DNA of 64,000 nucleotides from positions 19,233,991 through 19,297,990 of the forward strand of contig CM043942.1 in the NCBI GenBank assembly GCA_014529385.2. Direction: 5' to 3'. This document shows, piece by piece, positions 22,701 to 33,753 of the stretch. Positions within the stretch are counted from its first letter, which is position 1. Each line of letters opens with the position of its first letter. Source of the stretch: Adiantum capillus-veneris (taxonomy: Eukaryota; Streptophyta; Polypodiopsida; Polypodiales; Pteridaceae). The translations under genes were made by a program, and so were the position numbers. A model generated the notes under the pieces. The model was not told the DNA's origin. It searched no databases and saw only the letters and a program-made list of their open reading frames with translations.

Positions 22701-24001
22701 ATAGACTCTGTGTACCTAGAGATCCAGCCTTAAAGAACACCATTTTGTATGAAGCACACGATAGCCCTACATCTAGACATCCAGGCTATGCTAAGACTCT
22801 TCATGCTGTTAGGAGAAGTTATTTTTGGACTGGAATGAAAGGAGACATACTTCGCTATGTGAGGTAGTGTCTTTCTTGTCAGCGGATAAAGGCCGAAAGG
22901 ATCAAGCTACCAGGGGAACTCCAACCTCTTGACATACCCCAGATGAAATGGGAATGCATTAGTATGGATTTATTTACAGGATTACCTTCTACAGGAGGGT
23001 ATGATTCTGTTTTCGTGGTTGTTGATATGCTCACAAAAGTGGCTCATCTAATACCCGTAAAGACAACCTTTACTGCTTCAGATATTAGTCGGGTATTCAT
23101 CAAGGAGATTTTTAGGTTACATGGTCTGCCCAAGCGTATCGTCAGTGATAGAGATGCCAAGTTCACATCAAAATTTTGGACTTCTCTTTTCCAATCTATT
23201 GGGTCACAATTAGCTTTCAGTACAGCGTATCATCCCCAGACAGATGGGCAAACTGAAAGAGTTAATCAAGTCATCGAGGACATTCTCAGAGCCTATTGTT
23301 CGCAAGAACCAAAGAAGTGGTTACAATATCTACCTTTGGTGGAGTATGCTTACAACTCTTCCGAACACAGAAGCATTGGAATGTCACCTTTCAAAGCTCT
23401 TTATGGAAAAGACTGTTTAGCACCACTGACCTTCTGAGATCCAACCGTCAGGGTAGAAGCCTCTAGAAAGATTTTGGAAGATATGGAAGCACAGACTAGA
23501 GCTATTCGCCAGGACGTTCAGGCTGCTCAGGATAGACAGAAGCACTATGCAGATAAGAACTGATCAGAAAGAACCTTCAAAGAAGGGGATAAGGTTTTTC
23601 TGAGAGTCCGACCAAAGAAAAGCAACTTATCACTAGGCAGATATAAGAAGCTTAGCCCAAGGTATTGTGGACCATTCGAGATCGTTAAGGTTGTGAGTGA
23701 CCACGCCTACAAGCTAAAGTTACCTGCAAACTTGAAGGTTCATGATGTGTTCCACGTCAGCTTACTCAAACCCGATATTCCTAACCCTGATCAATTCTTG
23801 GACTCAGATCAGATAGTCATGCCAGCACAAGGAGTTCTCGAGCTTCAACCTGACTACGTACTTGAAACAAGGGAAAGGAAGTTACGCAACAGAACTATCA
23901 CGGAACATCTAGTAAAGTGGAAGGATTACCTTGAAGAAGATGCAACTTGGGAGGACGAACCAACACTCATAAAATATTACCTAAACACATTCTTGAGATG
24001 A
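19748..24001 (+). pseudogene. Gypsy2 gag-pol, single frame with six nonsense codons
   Basis: The frame opens after acceptor ATGTAG (AG at 19746-19747) with no ATG at the expected Gag start, in phase 0 with the LTR exon. Order: Gag (AEVWMEAMDDYF, IWWKKHCRD), zinc knuckle CYGCGEHGHYRSNC, retropepsin reading D-C-G instead of D-S/T-G, RT ([20 protein letters not shown]), RNase H ([13 protein letters not shown] with Asp for the usual Glu, TDHKSL, VADGLSR), integrase (SRHPGY to CLSCQ; SMDLFT, SDRDAKF, QTERVNQ intact), GPF segment and chromodomain (VLETRERKLRNRTI). Stops lie at 20309 TAG, 20540 TAA, 21053 TAA, 22865 TAG, 23435 TGA and 23561 TGA, each one transition from CAG, CAA or CGA. No frameshift was found. 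Confidence 0.92.
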
Positions 24002-24021
24002 GGACATCTCAAATTTTTCAC

Positions 24022-24032
24022 GTTGGGGAGGT
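24022..24032 (+). promoter_or_regulatory. Gypsy2 polypurine tract
   Basis: GTTGGGGAGGT directly precedes the 3' LTR start. Confidence 0.75.
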
Positions 24033-25562
24033 TGTAAGGTCTCTGACCCCGATCAAAAGAGCACCATTGTACCATGAAATGAACATAATGGAATAAGTTA
24101 CTATTTTTAGCAATTTTCCAAATTCTGTAAGTGCCATGATGTTCAGAATGTTTTAAAGCTTCCAAATGTGAATTAAAAAATTTTTTGAAAAAAATTCCTA
24201 AAATAGAAAGTTTTTGGTCACCCGACCCGTCTAGTTTTGACTGTCTCGAAAAACTGCACGCGTACCTCGAATTTGAAAAAAATGCATTTTCGGACCCTGG
24301 GGCTGCTAAATATGGCAGGTACTCGGTCCAGTATGTCTTAGTTCGAGCTCCGTATAGCAGTTTTCGGCGTCAAAATCCGACTTGTATGGGCCGTTTTAGC
24401 CTAAAATCAATTTTTCCAAAAATTGAGCGGGGAGGCACCGGGGGCTCGGGACTGTGTGGGAACAGGTTCCAGGCCACTCCATACAAGCTTTAGCAGCTAG
24501 GGGGCGCCCTCTTGCCTTGTGGGAGTCTTTGGGAAGTTTCCAAGCTTGCAACTAAGTGTGAGAACCAGTTAACTAAACCAACTGGACACTTGGTGGGTAG
24601 GCAACTAGACTTGCCATGCAAGGACGGAGTGCTCACTCAGATGATTATAGCAGCACAAATCGATTTTCAGCTTGTAGGAGCCTATTTAAAGACCTACACA
24701 CACACACACACACACACACATACATGCTCACACACACACCGAGTACACGCACACCTCGGGGAGGTGCTGCCGGTACACACACCTTTTGAAGAAGAAGCAA
24801 GGAGGGAGGTGCTGTCGAATTCTCGCCTCAAGAAGCTCGTTTAGATCATAGAATTGAGAAGATTATCAGCCCTTAATCACGGTAACCACGGTTTAATTAA
24901 TGCCTTCTGTAAATTCTTTTCATGACCATCTAAATTCCTCGTCTATTATGCTTATTCCTAGTCATAATTCTCTATAATTACTCTCTAATTTCTCCTTAAC
25001 CATATTCTATTATGCAATCATCATCCCATAGCTGAATTATCAGCCATTCATCACTCTTAATTAATGATTAAGTGCATGATTATTAGAATTTTCTCTCTCT
25101 AGGTAGCATAGTAATTAATCGATAAGCCGGTAATTGTGTAGATTGATGAGAATCACTCTTTCTGTCACTCATCAATATTGTAGCTAAATTAAATTCATTT
25201 CTCTTATGCATTAAGATGTAATTAAGGGAAAATTAATCCGTCATTAAGTCTCTAAGAGTTGACTTTTCTTACACCTATGCATAAGGTGAATCTACACCAT
25301 CTATTTGCTAGGAAAGAGATTAATCATACTTAATTCATCTCTCTGGTAATTCCGTTAGTGAAATCCTATTATTCTTAATCATGTAAGCCGAGTAATTATC
25401 TTTAGAGCCGGTTCCCATAGGATTATGTGTCATCCATAATGATTTCTATATGAAAAATCTAGACCTCTCCTATAGGAGGGATTAATTGATGTTGCTAATC
25501 TATCTATTGGGTTGCGAACCTTAGCTTTTTCTCCAAGCTAATTATTTAAAGTAGTGAGTAAA

Positions 25563-25703
25563 ATGGCTTCCGTTAAGAGAACTCGCTTCGGTGGTGCCCA
25601 CGACCGCGAGGCAGGAACAAGCAATGTCAATGGAAAGGGAAAAGCTCCCATGGAGGAACAAATGCCGGCCATCTCATGGGCCATCGACGAAGAAATGGAA
25701 GAG
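25563..25703 (+). CDS. LTR-encoded first coding exon of Gypsy2
   Basis: ATG at 25563 opens exactly 47 codons reading MASVKRTRFGGAHDREAGTS then NVNGKGKAPMEEQM and ending EEMEE, cut by donor GAG/GTAGGT (intron from 25704). Unspliced, the frame stops after about nine more codons. The phase-0 end fits both downstream acceptors (19024 and 19747). The N-terminal pattern is shared with the Gypsy1 exon although the surrounding LTR sequence has diverged, which suggests coding constraint. This surviving copy is in the 3' LTR only. Confidence 0.65.
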
Positions 25704-25996
25704 GTAGGTCATAATTTCATTCAAGCTGTTTAATTTAACATTGCACATGTTTAGTTAGGAATGAACATATCCCCAAACATGTTGGAGAAATCTGACGGAA
25801 ACCTCGACATTGAATTCATTGTACATTAAGTTCTAAAGTAGGAAGGAAATGATTGATGGGTATGCTGGTTGCAATAGGAAAGAATGTCTGCTAGGAAAAA
25901 TTTAGCTCGACATGTTCATTTTATTTCCAATGTTGAATCAGTCCTGACCCCCCTACTGATCACAGGGGGCAGAGTTGCTCGTTAAGGGCTCCTGAA

Positions 25997-26113
25997 TCCA
26001 CGACTTTCTTTTTATGCGGTGGATACCCACGACTTTCTTTCTATGCGGTGGGAACCCACGTCTTGCTTTCTATGCGGTGGGAGTGTCCATGACATGCTTT
26101 CTATGCGGTGGAC
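25997..26113 (+). repeat. LTR minisatellite, four units of about 30 bp (3' LTR)
   Basis: Same array as 18122-18236, with small differences between copies. Confidence 0.8.
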
Positions 26114-26790
26114 ATACCTAGTTGTATGGCCAGCTAGGCGACAACGGGAGGAGTGAACTCTCGCTGGAGGGGGGATGTTGTACCTCCAGAACATTGGAAT
26201 TTTAATGAATAATTTTGAGTAGAATTTCTACTAGAATACTGTCTTGGTGTTGTTTGCAATATTGGTTGAAGGGCTGTCTTAACGAACAATGTGCTTCGGA
26301 ATTAAAACAAGGAATGTTTATGTTGAGCAACCTTTGCGGTAGTTATTAGTTCACACAAGGAAGTGTGAGTGTGGGGGTGGAAAGTGGGGGCTTGGCTCAA
26401 GTTGCCAATGCCTACGAGATGGGTGGTCTCGATTGGTCGGGAACTCTCTGTCCCCATAGTTCTTACATCGATATTAGTAATACTCATTGCCCCTAAAGTG
26501 ATGAAATCTCGAGGGTACGTGCCTCTGAAACACGGGGAAAAAGGTGCTCGGGGTTTCTCTCCTCTTGGAGGGTGGGTCTTAGGATCGCTAGATAGTTTAA
26601 GTACGCTTCCCCTGCGAGGTGGAGCTAGATCTCCTTGCTAGTAGGCTTGAACTCGACTCACTTGTGATGAGATATCGTCCGCTAGTCGAACCTTGAACCA
26701 TTTTGTTTGCTTCCGCAATAGATCTAGTGGGCACTCGGTTCACCATCAAATCCGCTGGTTGATACGGCGGGGTGGAGACCTCACAGATGA

Positions 26791-27820
26791 CTTGACTAGA
26801 CTTGACTAGAACAGTGGTAGCTCATCAAGGATTGCCTTAGGGGGTGCACTATGTAATCATGTTAATGTATAATGTGAAATCAAAAGGAGGGGTTTAAAAT
26901 GCAAAATTTATAGGAAATTCAGCAAAGATACATTAAAATAAGGATTTTTTGTATTCAATTTTGAAACAAATCCTAAAATAAGCAGTCATTTTATTCATTC
27001 TAACATGTATAAAGAGGGGTCTTTTTAATACACCACGAATTCACGTTATATAGGGGGGTATTGAACAATGAAACCCCCCGAGGTATTGCCAAATTGAAAA
27101 ATTAGGGGTAGTAGGGAGAGCACTATCGGATGGCAGATGAGTAGGCGGTCGGTTGCGGACTCAATAGGGCTAGTGAGCCAAATTTAAGTCAAACTTTGGG
27201 TCCAGCCAGCTTTCCAAAATTAGGAAGAAACTTTTGATCATGCTACCACCCCCTCAAACAGACAATGTAAGTTGGGCTTACCACTACCCCAAGAGAATTT
27301 GGTTGTAGTCAATGCACTAAAAAATTAGCTCTTATTGTTGGGACAACAAGGAATTCACACACATTCATACACACCCAAAGATACATAACAGTTGAAAGAG
27401 ATAATGCTCTCAAATTGTGATGATTAGGATCTCATTAGAGAGCTATTGCAATGGGTAGCAAACACATTAATTTCCTTGAGCTTGAGAATGAAGCTCTCTT
27501 GCCATAGCCAGATCCAATCAAAACAAGTGAGGACTCTATAAAAAGGCATGAGGGAGGAATTTGCATGCACACAAGTTGCACAAGCATATGAACAATACAA
27601 CAAGGGTAATGTTAATGCAAAATGGGCTAAAAATGGACACAAAGGATGGACATTAATTGAAAAATTGCACACACAACCAAAGCTAAATGTGAGTTCTTCC
27701 TCACCTAATCACCAAACTGTAGTAGAGCATGCTCATGCCTAAGTGGTGATTAGGAATGCGTATTATTAAGCTAATGAAAATAGAGTTTAGTTGAGTGATA
27801 GGCTTAGGTACAAAACCGTT
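26791..27820. other. No supported gene; probable leader of a minus-strand copia element at its right end
   Basis: Unassigned AT-rich DNA. The part left of the primer site at 27821 would be the internal leader of a minus-strand copia element, but no gag or pol motif was seen. Confidence 0.35.
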
Positions 27821-27833
27821 GGCTCTAATACCA
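27821..27833 (-). promoter_or_regulatory. Copia-type primer-binding site (tRNA-iMet)
   Basis: The minus strand reads TGGTATTAGAGCC, one transition from the consensus, the same change as in the copia at 14725. An LTR ending in CA would begin at 27837. Confidence 0.55.
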
Positions 27834-27836
27834 CCT

Positions 27837-28260
27837 GATGTGGAAGCATATTCCCTAGTCACCAATGATTAGCATTAGGCTATGGAGGGTGAAACCTTAG
27901 CTTAACCATTGGTGATTAGCCTAATGCTAATCACCAATGATTAGCATTAGGCTATGGATCGTGAAGCCTTAGCTTAACCATGGAGTTAGTGATAGAGTTA
28001 GAGAGATGGTGATTAGGGTTAGATTATTCCACAAACAAGAGAATATATATATATATATAGAGAGAGAGAGTATAGACACAATGATGATGCTCAAAGTGTA
28101 ATTGATTCATTAAAAAGTAGCCTCTAATATAGGCTTGGTGCTCTACAATAATTGGCTAGAGAGTTTGCATCCTCTTGCTATTGAACAATGTTATCATATA
28201 AGGCCAAGGGAGACCGAGGTGGGTCATGGAACCACGCCAACGGCCAACTGCTAATGTGTG
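27837..28260 (-). repeat. Candidate copia LTR (single copy, outer end uncertain)
   Basis: The LTR end TGATGTGGAAGC (plus strand) sits three bases from the primer site. The stretch includes internal repeats, a (TA)n(GA)n tract near 28045-28070 and a promoter-like leader. No second LTR was found, so the right limit is a guess. Confidence 0.4.
27860..28003. repeat. Two 72-bp direct repeats with a strong inverted repeat
   Basis: CACCAATGATTAGCATTAGG starts two units at 27860 and 27932. The junction forms a perfect inverted repeat at 27908-27938 with 13-bp arms (ATTGGTGATTAGC) and a 5-bp spacer. Confidence 0.8.
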
Positions 28261-28351
28261 GACATGGGGATACTATATACATAGGGCCAAGGACCTATAT
28301 AAAGGGTGGTAGGGTGGAGGTATCCCCAAGGTAGTCCCTAGGTCTCTTATA

Positions 28352-28366
28352 TTGGTATCAAGAGCT
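28352..28366 (+). promoter_or_regulatory. Possible degraded primer-binding site, plus strand
   Basis: TTGGTATCAAGAGCT resembles TGGTATCAGAGC with one inserted A. A plus-strand Ty3 gag fragment lies 1.2-2 kb downstream, so this may mark the start of that element. Confidence 0.35.
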
Positions 28367-28618
28367 AGGCAATCTTTGAGAAAAAGCAACTCATGTTCAT
28401 TCTTCATTGAAGCTTCTTGTGCATGTTCATGAAAATCGAGGAGGATGATGGCCATTGCACGAGCTCCAACAAAGAACAAGAAGAACCGGCACGTGGAAGG
28501 CTGCTTAGAGTGGAGAGGGATCAAAGCCTGACCTCCATCAAAGGGCGTTGTTGGGCTCTTTGTGAGCGCAGGATTGAGGGGAGAACTAACCATCACTAGC
28601 GTGAACTACATAGAGAAA

Positions 28619-28623
<5 letters not shown>

Positions 28624-28672
<49 letters not shown>
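28624..28672. repeat. (CT)n microsatellite
   Basis: About 24 uninterrupted CT units. Confidence 0.95.
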
Positions 28673-28676
<4 letters not shown>

Positions 28677-28753
28677 CAATCGTCCCTACACTGCTGCTAC
28701 TGTAGCTAATCACCATAGCCAAGAAGTATTTTTTAAAAAATAAACTTTAGGGT

Positions 28754-29272
28754 TTGATAAACGCAAGGGAGGGTGCCCATGTCACTCCCCTGCCCCCTTC
28801 CTCCTTGCTCTCTTGTTACCCTCCTTTGAGGTCTGGTAGGGGCTTCAAGAAAGCACATCAAGATCATACGGTGATGTTGAGGCATCCAAGGCAAACCATT
28901 AAATTGATTTTCTATAAATTCAAAACATCTACCAAGAATCAAAGCACGATCCAGTTATTCAGAAGGTTGAAGTTCTTCTTGGACAACAACTACAAACGAC
29001 TTGGAGATTCAAGCGATGACATCTATCCAACCGCTAGCAAGTTTGAAGGGAGCCTTAGCAACAATGGATTCTCCCAAAATCTTTCAGATTTTAACAATCA
29101 AAATAGACAAGGTATTTGCCGACAAGTTTTTGACAAAATTCCAAAATCAACGGAGCAAGTAGCAAGGATAATTACTGGCAATTATGGTGGTTACGAACTG
29201 CTCTCAATCGGTGATTTTTTTAAGGTACTTTCTTTTTTCTTGCTAGCACAATACATACTCTGCATGGTTTGA
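28754..29272 (+). CDS. Unrecognised open frame, 172 codons
   Basis: Open frame upstream of a Ty3 gag fragment. The middle reads RRLKFFLDNNYKRLGDSSDD and the end is hydrophobic (FFLLAQYILCMV). A GTACTT donor-like site occurs at 29224 after DFFK. There is no recognised domain and its start lies in GA/CT-rich DNA. It could be a fortuitous frame or part of a retroelement leader. Confidence 0.2.
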   Translation: MINAREGAHVTPLPPSSLLSCYPPLRSGRGFKKAHQDHTVMLRHPRQTIKLIFYKFKTSTKNQSTIQLFRRLKFFLDNNYKRLGDSSDDIYPTASKFEGSLSNNGFSQNLSDFNNQNRQGICRQVFDKIPKSTEQVARIITGNYGGYELLSIGDFFKVLSFFLLAQYILCMV

Positions 29273-29552
29273 GACATCAACATGCCGCACACGTTTGATT
29301 TTGAGCATCATGCACCTAACCCTCCCAATTTATACCCGCGTCTGGATACTCTCAAGGAGGATAATGACATTGTAGACATTATGTACCATGAGGATAGGTT
29401 TCCCATAAAATTTTACTTGGGATCCATGTCACCTAAATAGAATTTCCACATTGGAAGAATGTACAAGCAAAAGCAAAAATTCAAGAAACATTAAAGTGTA
29501 TGGTCAATGTATTCAATCCTAGCTTTCCTTTCGCTCAATTTTTTCCCCTTGC

Positions 29553-30343
29553 TTGCTTTTCATCCCTCGTTCAATAATTGCACCCACCCCCTGCTCGGCT
29601 AGGGGAGGGAATGATAGCTATGAATTGCTTGATATTCAAGAGGTTCAAGCACTTCAAGTACACATGTCTGTGATGGATAAAAAATTTTCATCTTTCAATG
29701 ATAATGTTACTAAATTATCCAACTTAATAGTGCAATATATGCAACAGTAGGCCAAGGGCTCTACTGATACACATATGTAAGAGCAAGGATCTAATCAGGA
29801 ACAAGGTCCCCCTCTGGATTCTTTGCACTCTCTCACACACAAGGAGGTGGACGATTTGTTGTAAAATACAAAGCCACCAACTTTTAAGAAAGAGGAAAGA
29901 GAACACAATAAATATGCGTTGAATGTCTATCTCAGTAAGTGGGATTGGATTCAAATCTGCAATGTACTTTGGATACAATTGAGGCATTGAAGACAAGTTT
30001 GACATTAGAAGATAAGGCCTATAAATGTTAGATGTCTCTCCAAGAGAAGGGCATCATACAACACACTTGGTTAGCGTTTGAGGCTGTATTTAGAAAGGAA
30101 TTTCTTCCCACAAATGAAGTGGACAAAAATTGGTCGCCTTGGGATATGTGTTCCATGCAACATCATAAAACACCGTTGGAATCATTGGAATATATCTTGG
30201 ACTATCGGGATTTCATTCTCAAGTTGAAGGGGCTAGATACCTTTCAGCAAGTGCGTGGGTTTATCCGTGGTTTGACACCAAAGCTTAAGAATCATGCCAA
30301 GATTCAAGATCCCAAGAAGCTTGAGGAGGCTATTGACCCATGA
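29553..30343 (+). pseudogene. Ty3/gypsy gag fragment
   Basis: The segment 30032-30343 has the Retrotrans_gag pattern: TWLAFEAVFRKEFLP, then PLESLEYILDYRDFILKLKG, then VRGFIRGLTPKLKNHA. Upstream (29553-29750) an LDIQEVQALQVHMSVMDKKF stretch is likely the coiled N-terminal region. The two parts are out of frame or separated by stops. No protease or RT follows, so the element is truncated. Confidence 0.65.
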
Positions 30344-30647
30344 GTCAAAAATATGGCATAACTCAATTCTCGTACCAAAGTCTTATTTTTTGAGAGTTAT
30401 GAAATGATGCAAATTATGGTTAAAAACATAATTTGTAATGAGTAGCTATTCTAGCTGTAGAAGCCGGGGTGCGATGGCACTTCCAGATTGTAAATACAAA
30501 GCCATTTGACCCATTGAACTCTATTTTTGGTTTAACCTATGGTAGATTTAGTATATAAGGTACCTAGGTCATTTTTTAAATAGAACTTTAACCTTAATCA
30601 AGGTTTTGTGCTGTCATTGACTAGGTGTGTGTGTGTGTGTGTGTGTG

Positions 30648-30732
<85 letters not shown>

Positions 30733-32035
30733 CATCCTGACACTACTCCTTGCTTACTCATCGCATTGGAGATCCGATTGCACCATTGAGATAGGCTTGG
30801 AGAGAGTTATGCAACAATGCCAAGCATTCCATGCGAAATGGAGCACGTGTGCTAACGCATCTACGAGCTATTTGTGGTTGTCAGTGTATCAAATGATATC
30901 TGTTTTCTACCTGCAAGTAGTCGTTAGAATTGTGGAAACATAAGCTATAAATAGGTTTTTATAGATTTTTGTTTTGAGCACTTTCAAAATTTTGCTCTAT
31001 CTTCATACGCATTTGTCACAAATGGGTTTGAGGATTTTGAGTGTAGAGGCTTTGGGATAGGTGTATCCTAGTGAGCGGATGGTGTTCCTTAAGTTTTGTA
31101 TGATTTTGGTATGGATTGGTCAGTTTCCTTCCGTTTGTGTGTATGTGGGTTGGGTGGTGTAGTTGAGAGTAGTGAGATTCTTGATTTTAGTTTAGTTGGC
31201 CTTCTGGAGTGTTGTATGTGTGGGATGATCTCAGCCTGACAAGCTATAGAGATTGCCTTCGTGCACCTATCATGTCATCTATGTCCTCAATTGAAATTAT
31301 ATCATTGCCGTGGACACAATCATTAGGAAGGGAATGGGGTCTAAGGGGGCCTCTTTATTTGTCATGAGCCTAAAAGTAAGTGGTCAAACGTGTACTCTTA
31401 TATAAAATATAAAGAGAAAATTTCTAAAAAATTCAAAAAATTAAACTTTTCTCTAAATAGTTGAGTAAAAACCAATTCTTTCTCTCTCTAGTGGCTATCA
31501 GTCTCTCCCCTCCTCTCTCTTAAAAGGGTGTCCCTCCAAAACATGTTGATCATTCCCTCCCTCTCTCTCTATTGTACCATATCTCACTTCTCTTCACTTC
31601 ACCTTGCAAGAGTTTCTTCTCTTTCCTTCCTTTTAGTTTTCCCTCCCAAAAACTTTAGAGTAGAAGTTTGAACCTCCTTCCCTCCTCAAGATTACCGCAT
31701 TCTCCTCAAGCTGAAGTTCTCCATCTCTCCATGAGCCTCACTAAGAACCTCTACCTAAAGCTGAAGATCTGCAACACATCCTACTGCTAGATCATCCCTC
31801 TTTCTTTCCTTAACAGGTTTCTTGCTCCTTCTCCATTGTGCTCCCTTACTTCCCTCTGAAGCTTTGGAACATTATCTTCCCCATTCAGTCAACAAGCAGG
31901 TGGAGCAATATAGTAGTAAGTGGCATCCTTCGTCTTTGTGTACCATCAAGAATCTTGATCTTTATACAGCTGAGAACATGGATGTGAAATTTCTAATCAT
32001 ATGTGTTTGTCTGCAGGTTGTGCCACTATTCCCCA
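30344..32035. other. No supported gene; (GT)n(GA)n tract and CT-rich leader
   Basis: A (GT)13(GA)39 tract lies at 30624-30728. The segment 31480-31720 is CT-rich and sits where the 5' leader of the locus 2 pseudogene would be. Open frames through the tract are arginine-glutamate repeats and are rejected. Confidence 0.5.
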
Positions 32036-32940
32036 TGGCATCATCAAGTACTCAACGACCTAGGAGTGTCATTGACTCCATTTCATGCAGGAATGTACAA
32101 GATGACACTGGATGTTGGGTGATGATGGAGTTCAAATGATTGATGTGGGTGACAATGCAGCCCTGCTCAACAGGTGCACTCAAGGTCTCAAGGATACACA
32201 TGGCTTCTCAAGCACATCATTGAAGGGGAAGGATCATGGAGTTCAAGAAAACCCATGACGGCAAGAAACTTGCAAAGGTGTAACATGTGTATGTTGCTTC
32301 ACAACTAAAGCTAGAGACAACAATGGCTCCATCGAGGTTTCTTGCAAGCTGTAATTTCAGTCCTTTGTCAAGTGTTTAGATTGTATATTTTGTATTTCTG
32401 TCGTATATACTGCTTTGATGTCTATAATTTTTTCATGCTTGCAGATGTATTCCCATCCAATTTTGTAGAGTGGGAGCCAATAGAGTCCATCACAAGAACT
32501 TTTGAGGCCATCCACGTTCACCTTGGAAAGCTGATCTATGCTGGTTTTCCATCCGTGGAGATTCTCTCATGGTACTTTTATAAAAAAAAACTAGACTTAT
32601 GTAACACCTAGACAAATTGGGTATGGTAATGTTTCTCCAGTCCACCAACCTTGTAGAGTATGGAATGGCCTAAGCCAGATAGTGCCTTGATCATAGCAAC
32701 GAAAAGAAGAATCGAGGCGGATGTGCATTTATCAATGAAGTGCACCTATGGTTCCCACAAAGCTTCCCTAACTTGGTTTATGTCCCTTCATGTGTTTGTG
32801 TTTATCTTTCTATTGCAGAGTGTTCACAGGACACCAACAATGTGGACTTGCAAAGGGGAAAGTGCGATCAACAGCTTCCTTGCAGTTGGATGGGAGACTA
32901 AGGTGGTCAACCACCACAGGGAGATACAATCAAGTGATAT
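32036..32940 (+). pseudogene. Decayed paralogue of the locus 1 gene (locus 2)
   Basis: From ATG 32036 the frame follows locus 1: a basic start, DDTGCWVMMEFK, MQP, RGRIMEFKKTHDGKK and HVYVASQLKLE, with three in-frame stops (TGA, TGA, TAA). Exon 1 ends near 32350 (GT donor). A 94-bp intron ends TTGCAG and exon 2 begins at 32445, reading VFPSNFVEWEPIESI against VFPSSLVEEQPLECL in locus 1, with the same intron phase. A further exon may start at 32820 after CTATTGCAG. Intron retention in both copies shows duplication at DNA level. Function unknown. Confidence 0.65.
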
Positions 32941-33595
32941 GTAGTTGCTGAGAATGTGGTGTGAATATACCATGTTGTGAAGCAAACCTTGTCAATTGTC
33001 TTTCCCTATAGAAGATAGAAGCTAAAAAAGGGAAAATGGGAGGCACTAGACTATGATGTTGCTGCTAGAGAATTAATTGATCTACAAATATGGCTCCATG
33101 ATAATGCAGTGCACGACATCTTGGTGAATAACGAATGGAATCTCAGTCACCTTTTCTAGTATCTTAATCTTAGATATACCTTGCCCAATCAATATCTTTT
33201 GTAATCAATGAAAAGGTTGTTCGTTCCAAAAAAGAGAAGAGGTTTCTATGTGAAAACACTAGTTTTCTGCGATGTATTAACATAAAAGATTTGCTCCCAT
33301 TAATACATATGGTGTTTTGAATCTCTTTTTCATTTTTAATTTGTTCAATATTTTGATTGAAATGTGCAAGTTTTTTAATTTGGAGCGTGAATACTTTCAA
33401 TGTTGGTGTCTTTCAATGACTTGTCACGTGATTTTGTTTATGATTATAGTTTTGATTTAATTTGACGTTAATTTCAAGTACTTTTAAAAAGTGACATTGA
33501 GTATAAAAGTGACTCTCTAGGTTTTAAACTTCATTTCTCACATTCATAAAACACTAGCTTTCAGCTCTCTTCCCATATTCTTTGTAAACAAACCT
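32941..33595. other. No supported gene
   Basis: AT-rich sequence with short frames only. Confidence 0.4.
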
Positions 33596-33753
33596 ATGGA
33601 AACATCTTCTGATGCACTTCTCACACAACTACAGAAGATAAGACTTGCAGATTGTGCACATGAACTAGCCTGTGTGTTTGAGGGGACGATCGACATGCAT
33701 GCCACTGCTAACCTTCATGTAGAGGGATTCCAAAGCTTTCTTAACTACATATG

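Larger units (their letters stand above)
16505..26785 (+). mobile_element. Ty3 chromovirus Gypsy2, full length with extra ORF
   Basis: The ends are TGTAAGG and CCTCACA, flanked by GATGA at 16500-16504 and 26786-26790. Order: 5' LTR 2405 bp, tRNA-iMet primer site, accessory ORF0, gag-protease-RT-RNase H-integrase-chromodomain in one frame, polypurine tract, 3' LTR 2753 bp. The gag-pol frame has no frameshift but six nonsense codons. The 5' LTR lacks 348 bp present in the 3' LTR, including the LTR exon. Same lineage as Gypsy1 judging by LTR layout and polymerase similarity, but a separate family. Confidence 0.95.
24033..26785 (+). repeat. Gypsy2 3' LTR, 2753 bp, complete
   Basis: Starts TGTAAGG, ends CCTCACA before GATGA. 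It keeps the 348-bp exon segment lost from the 5' LTR, a putative TATA (24683-24690), a (CA)n tract and the 30-bp minisatellite (25997-26113). Confidence 0.94.

Noticed and set aside
24512-24844. 110-codon frame starting MPCGSLWEVSKLATK in the Gypsy2 LTRs (also 16985-17326)
   Set aside because: It spans the putative TATA box and (CA)n tract of the LTR and changes frame between copies; unlikely to be coding.
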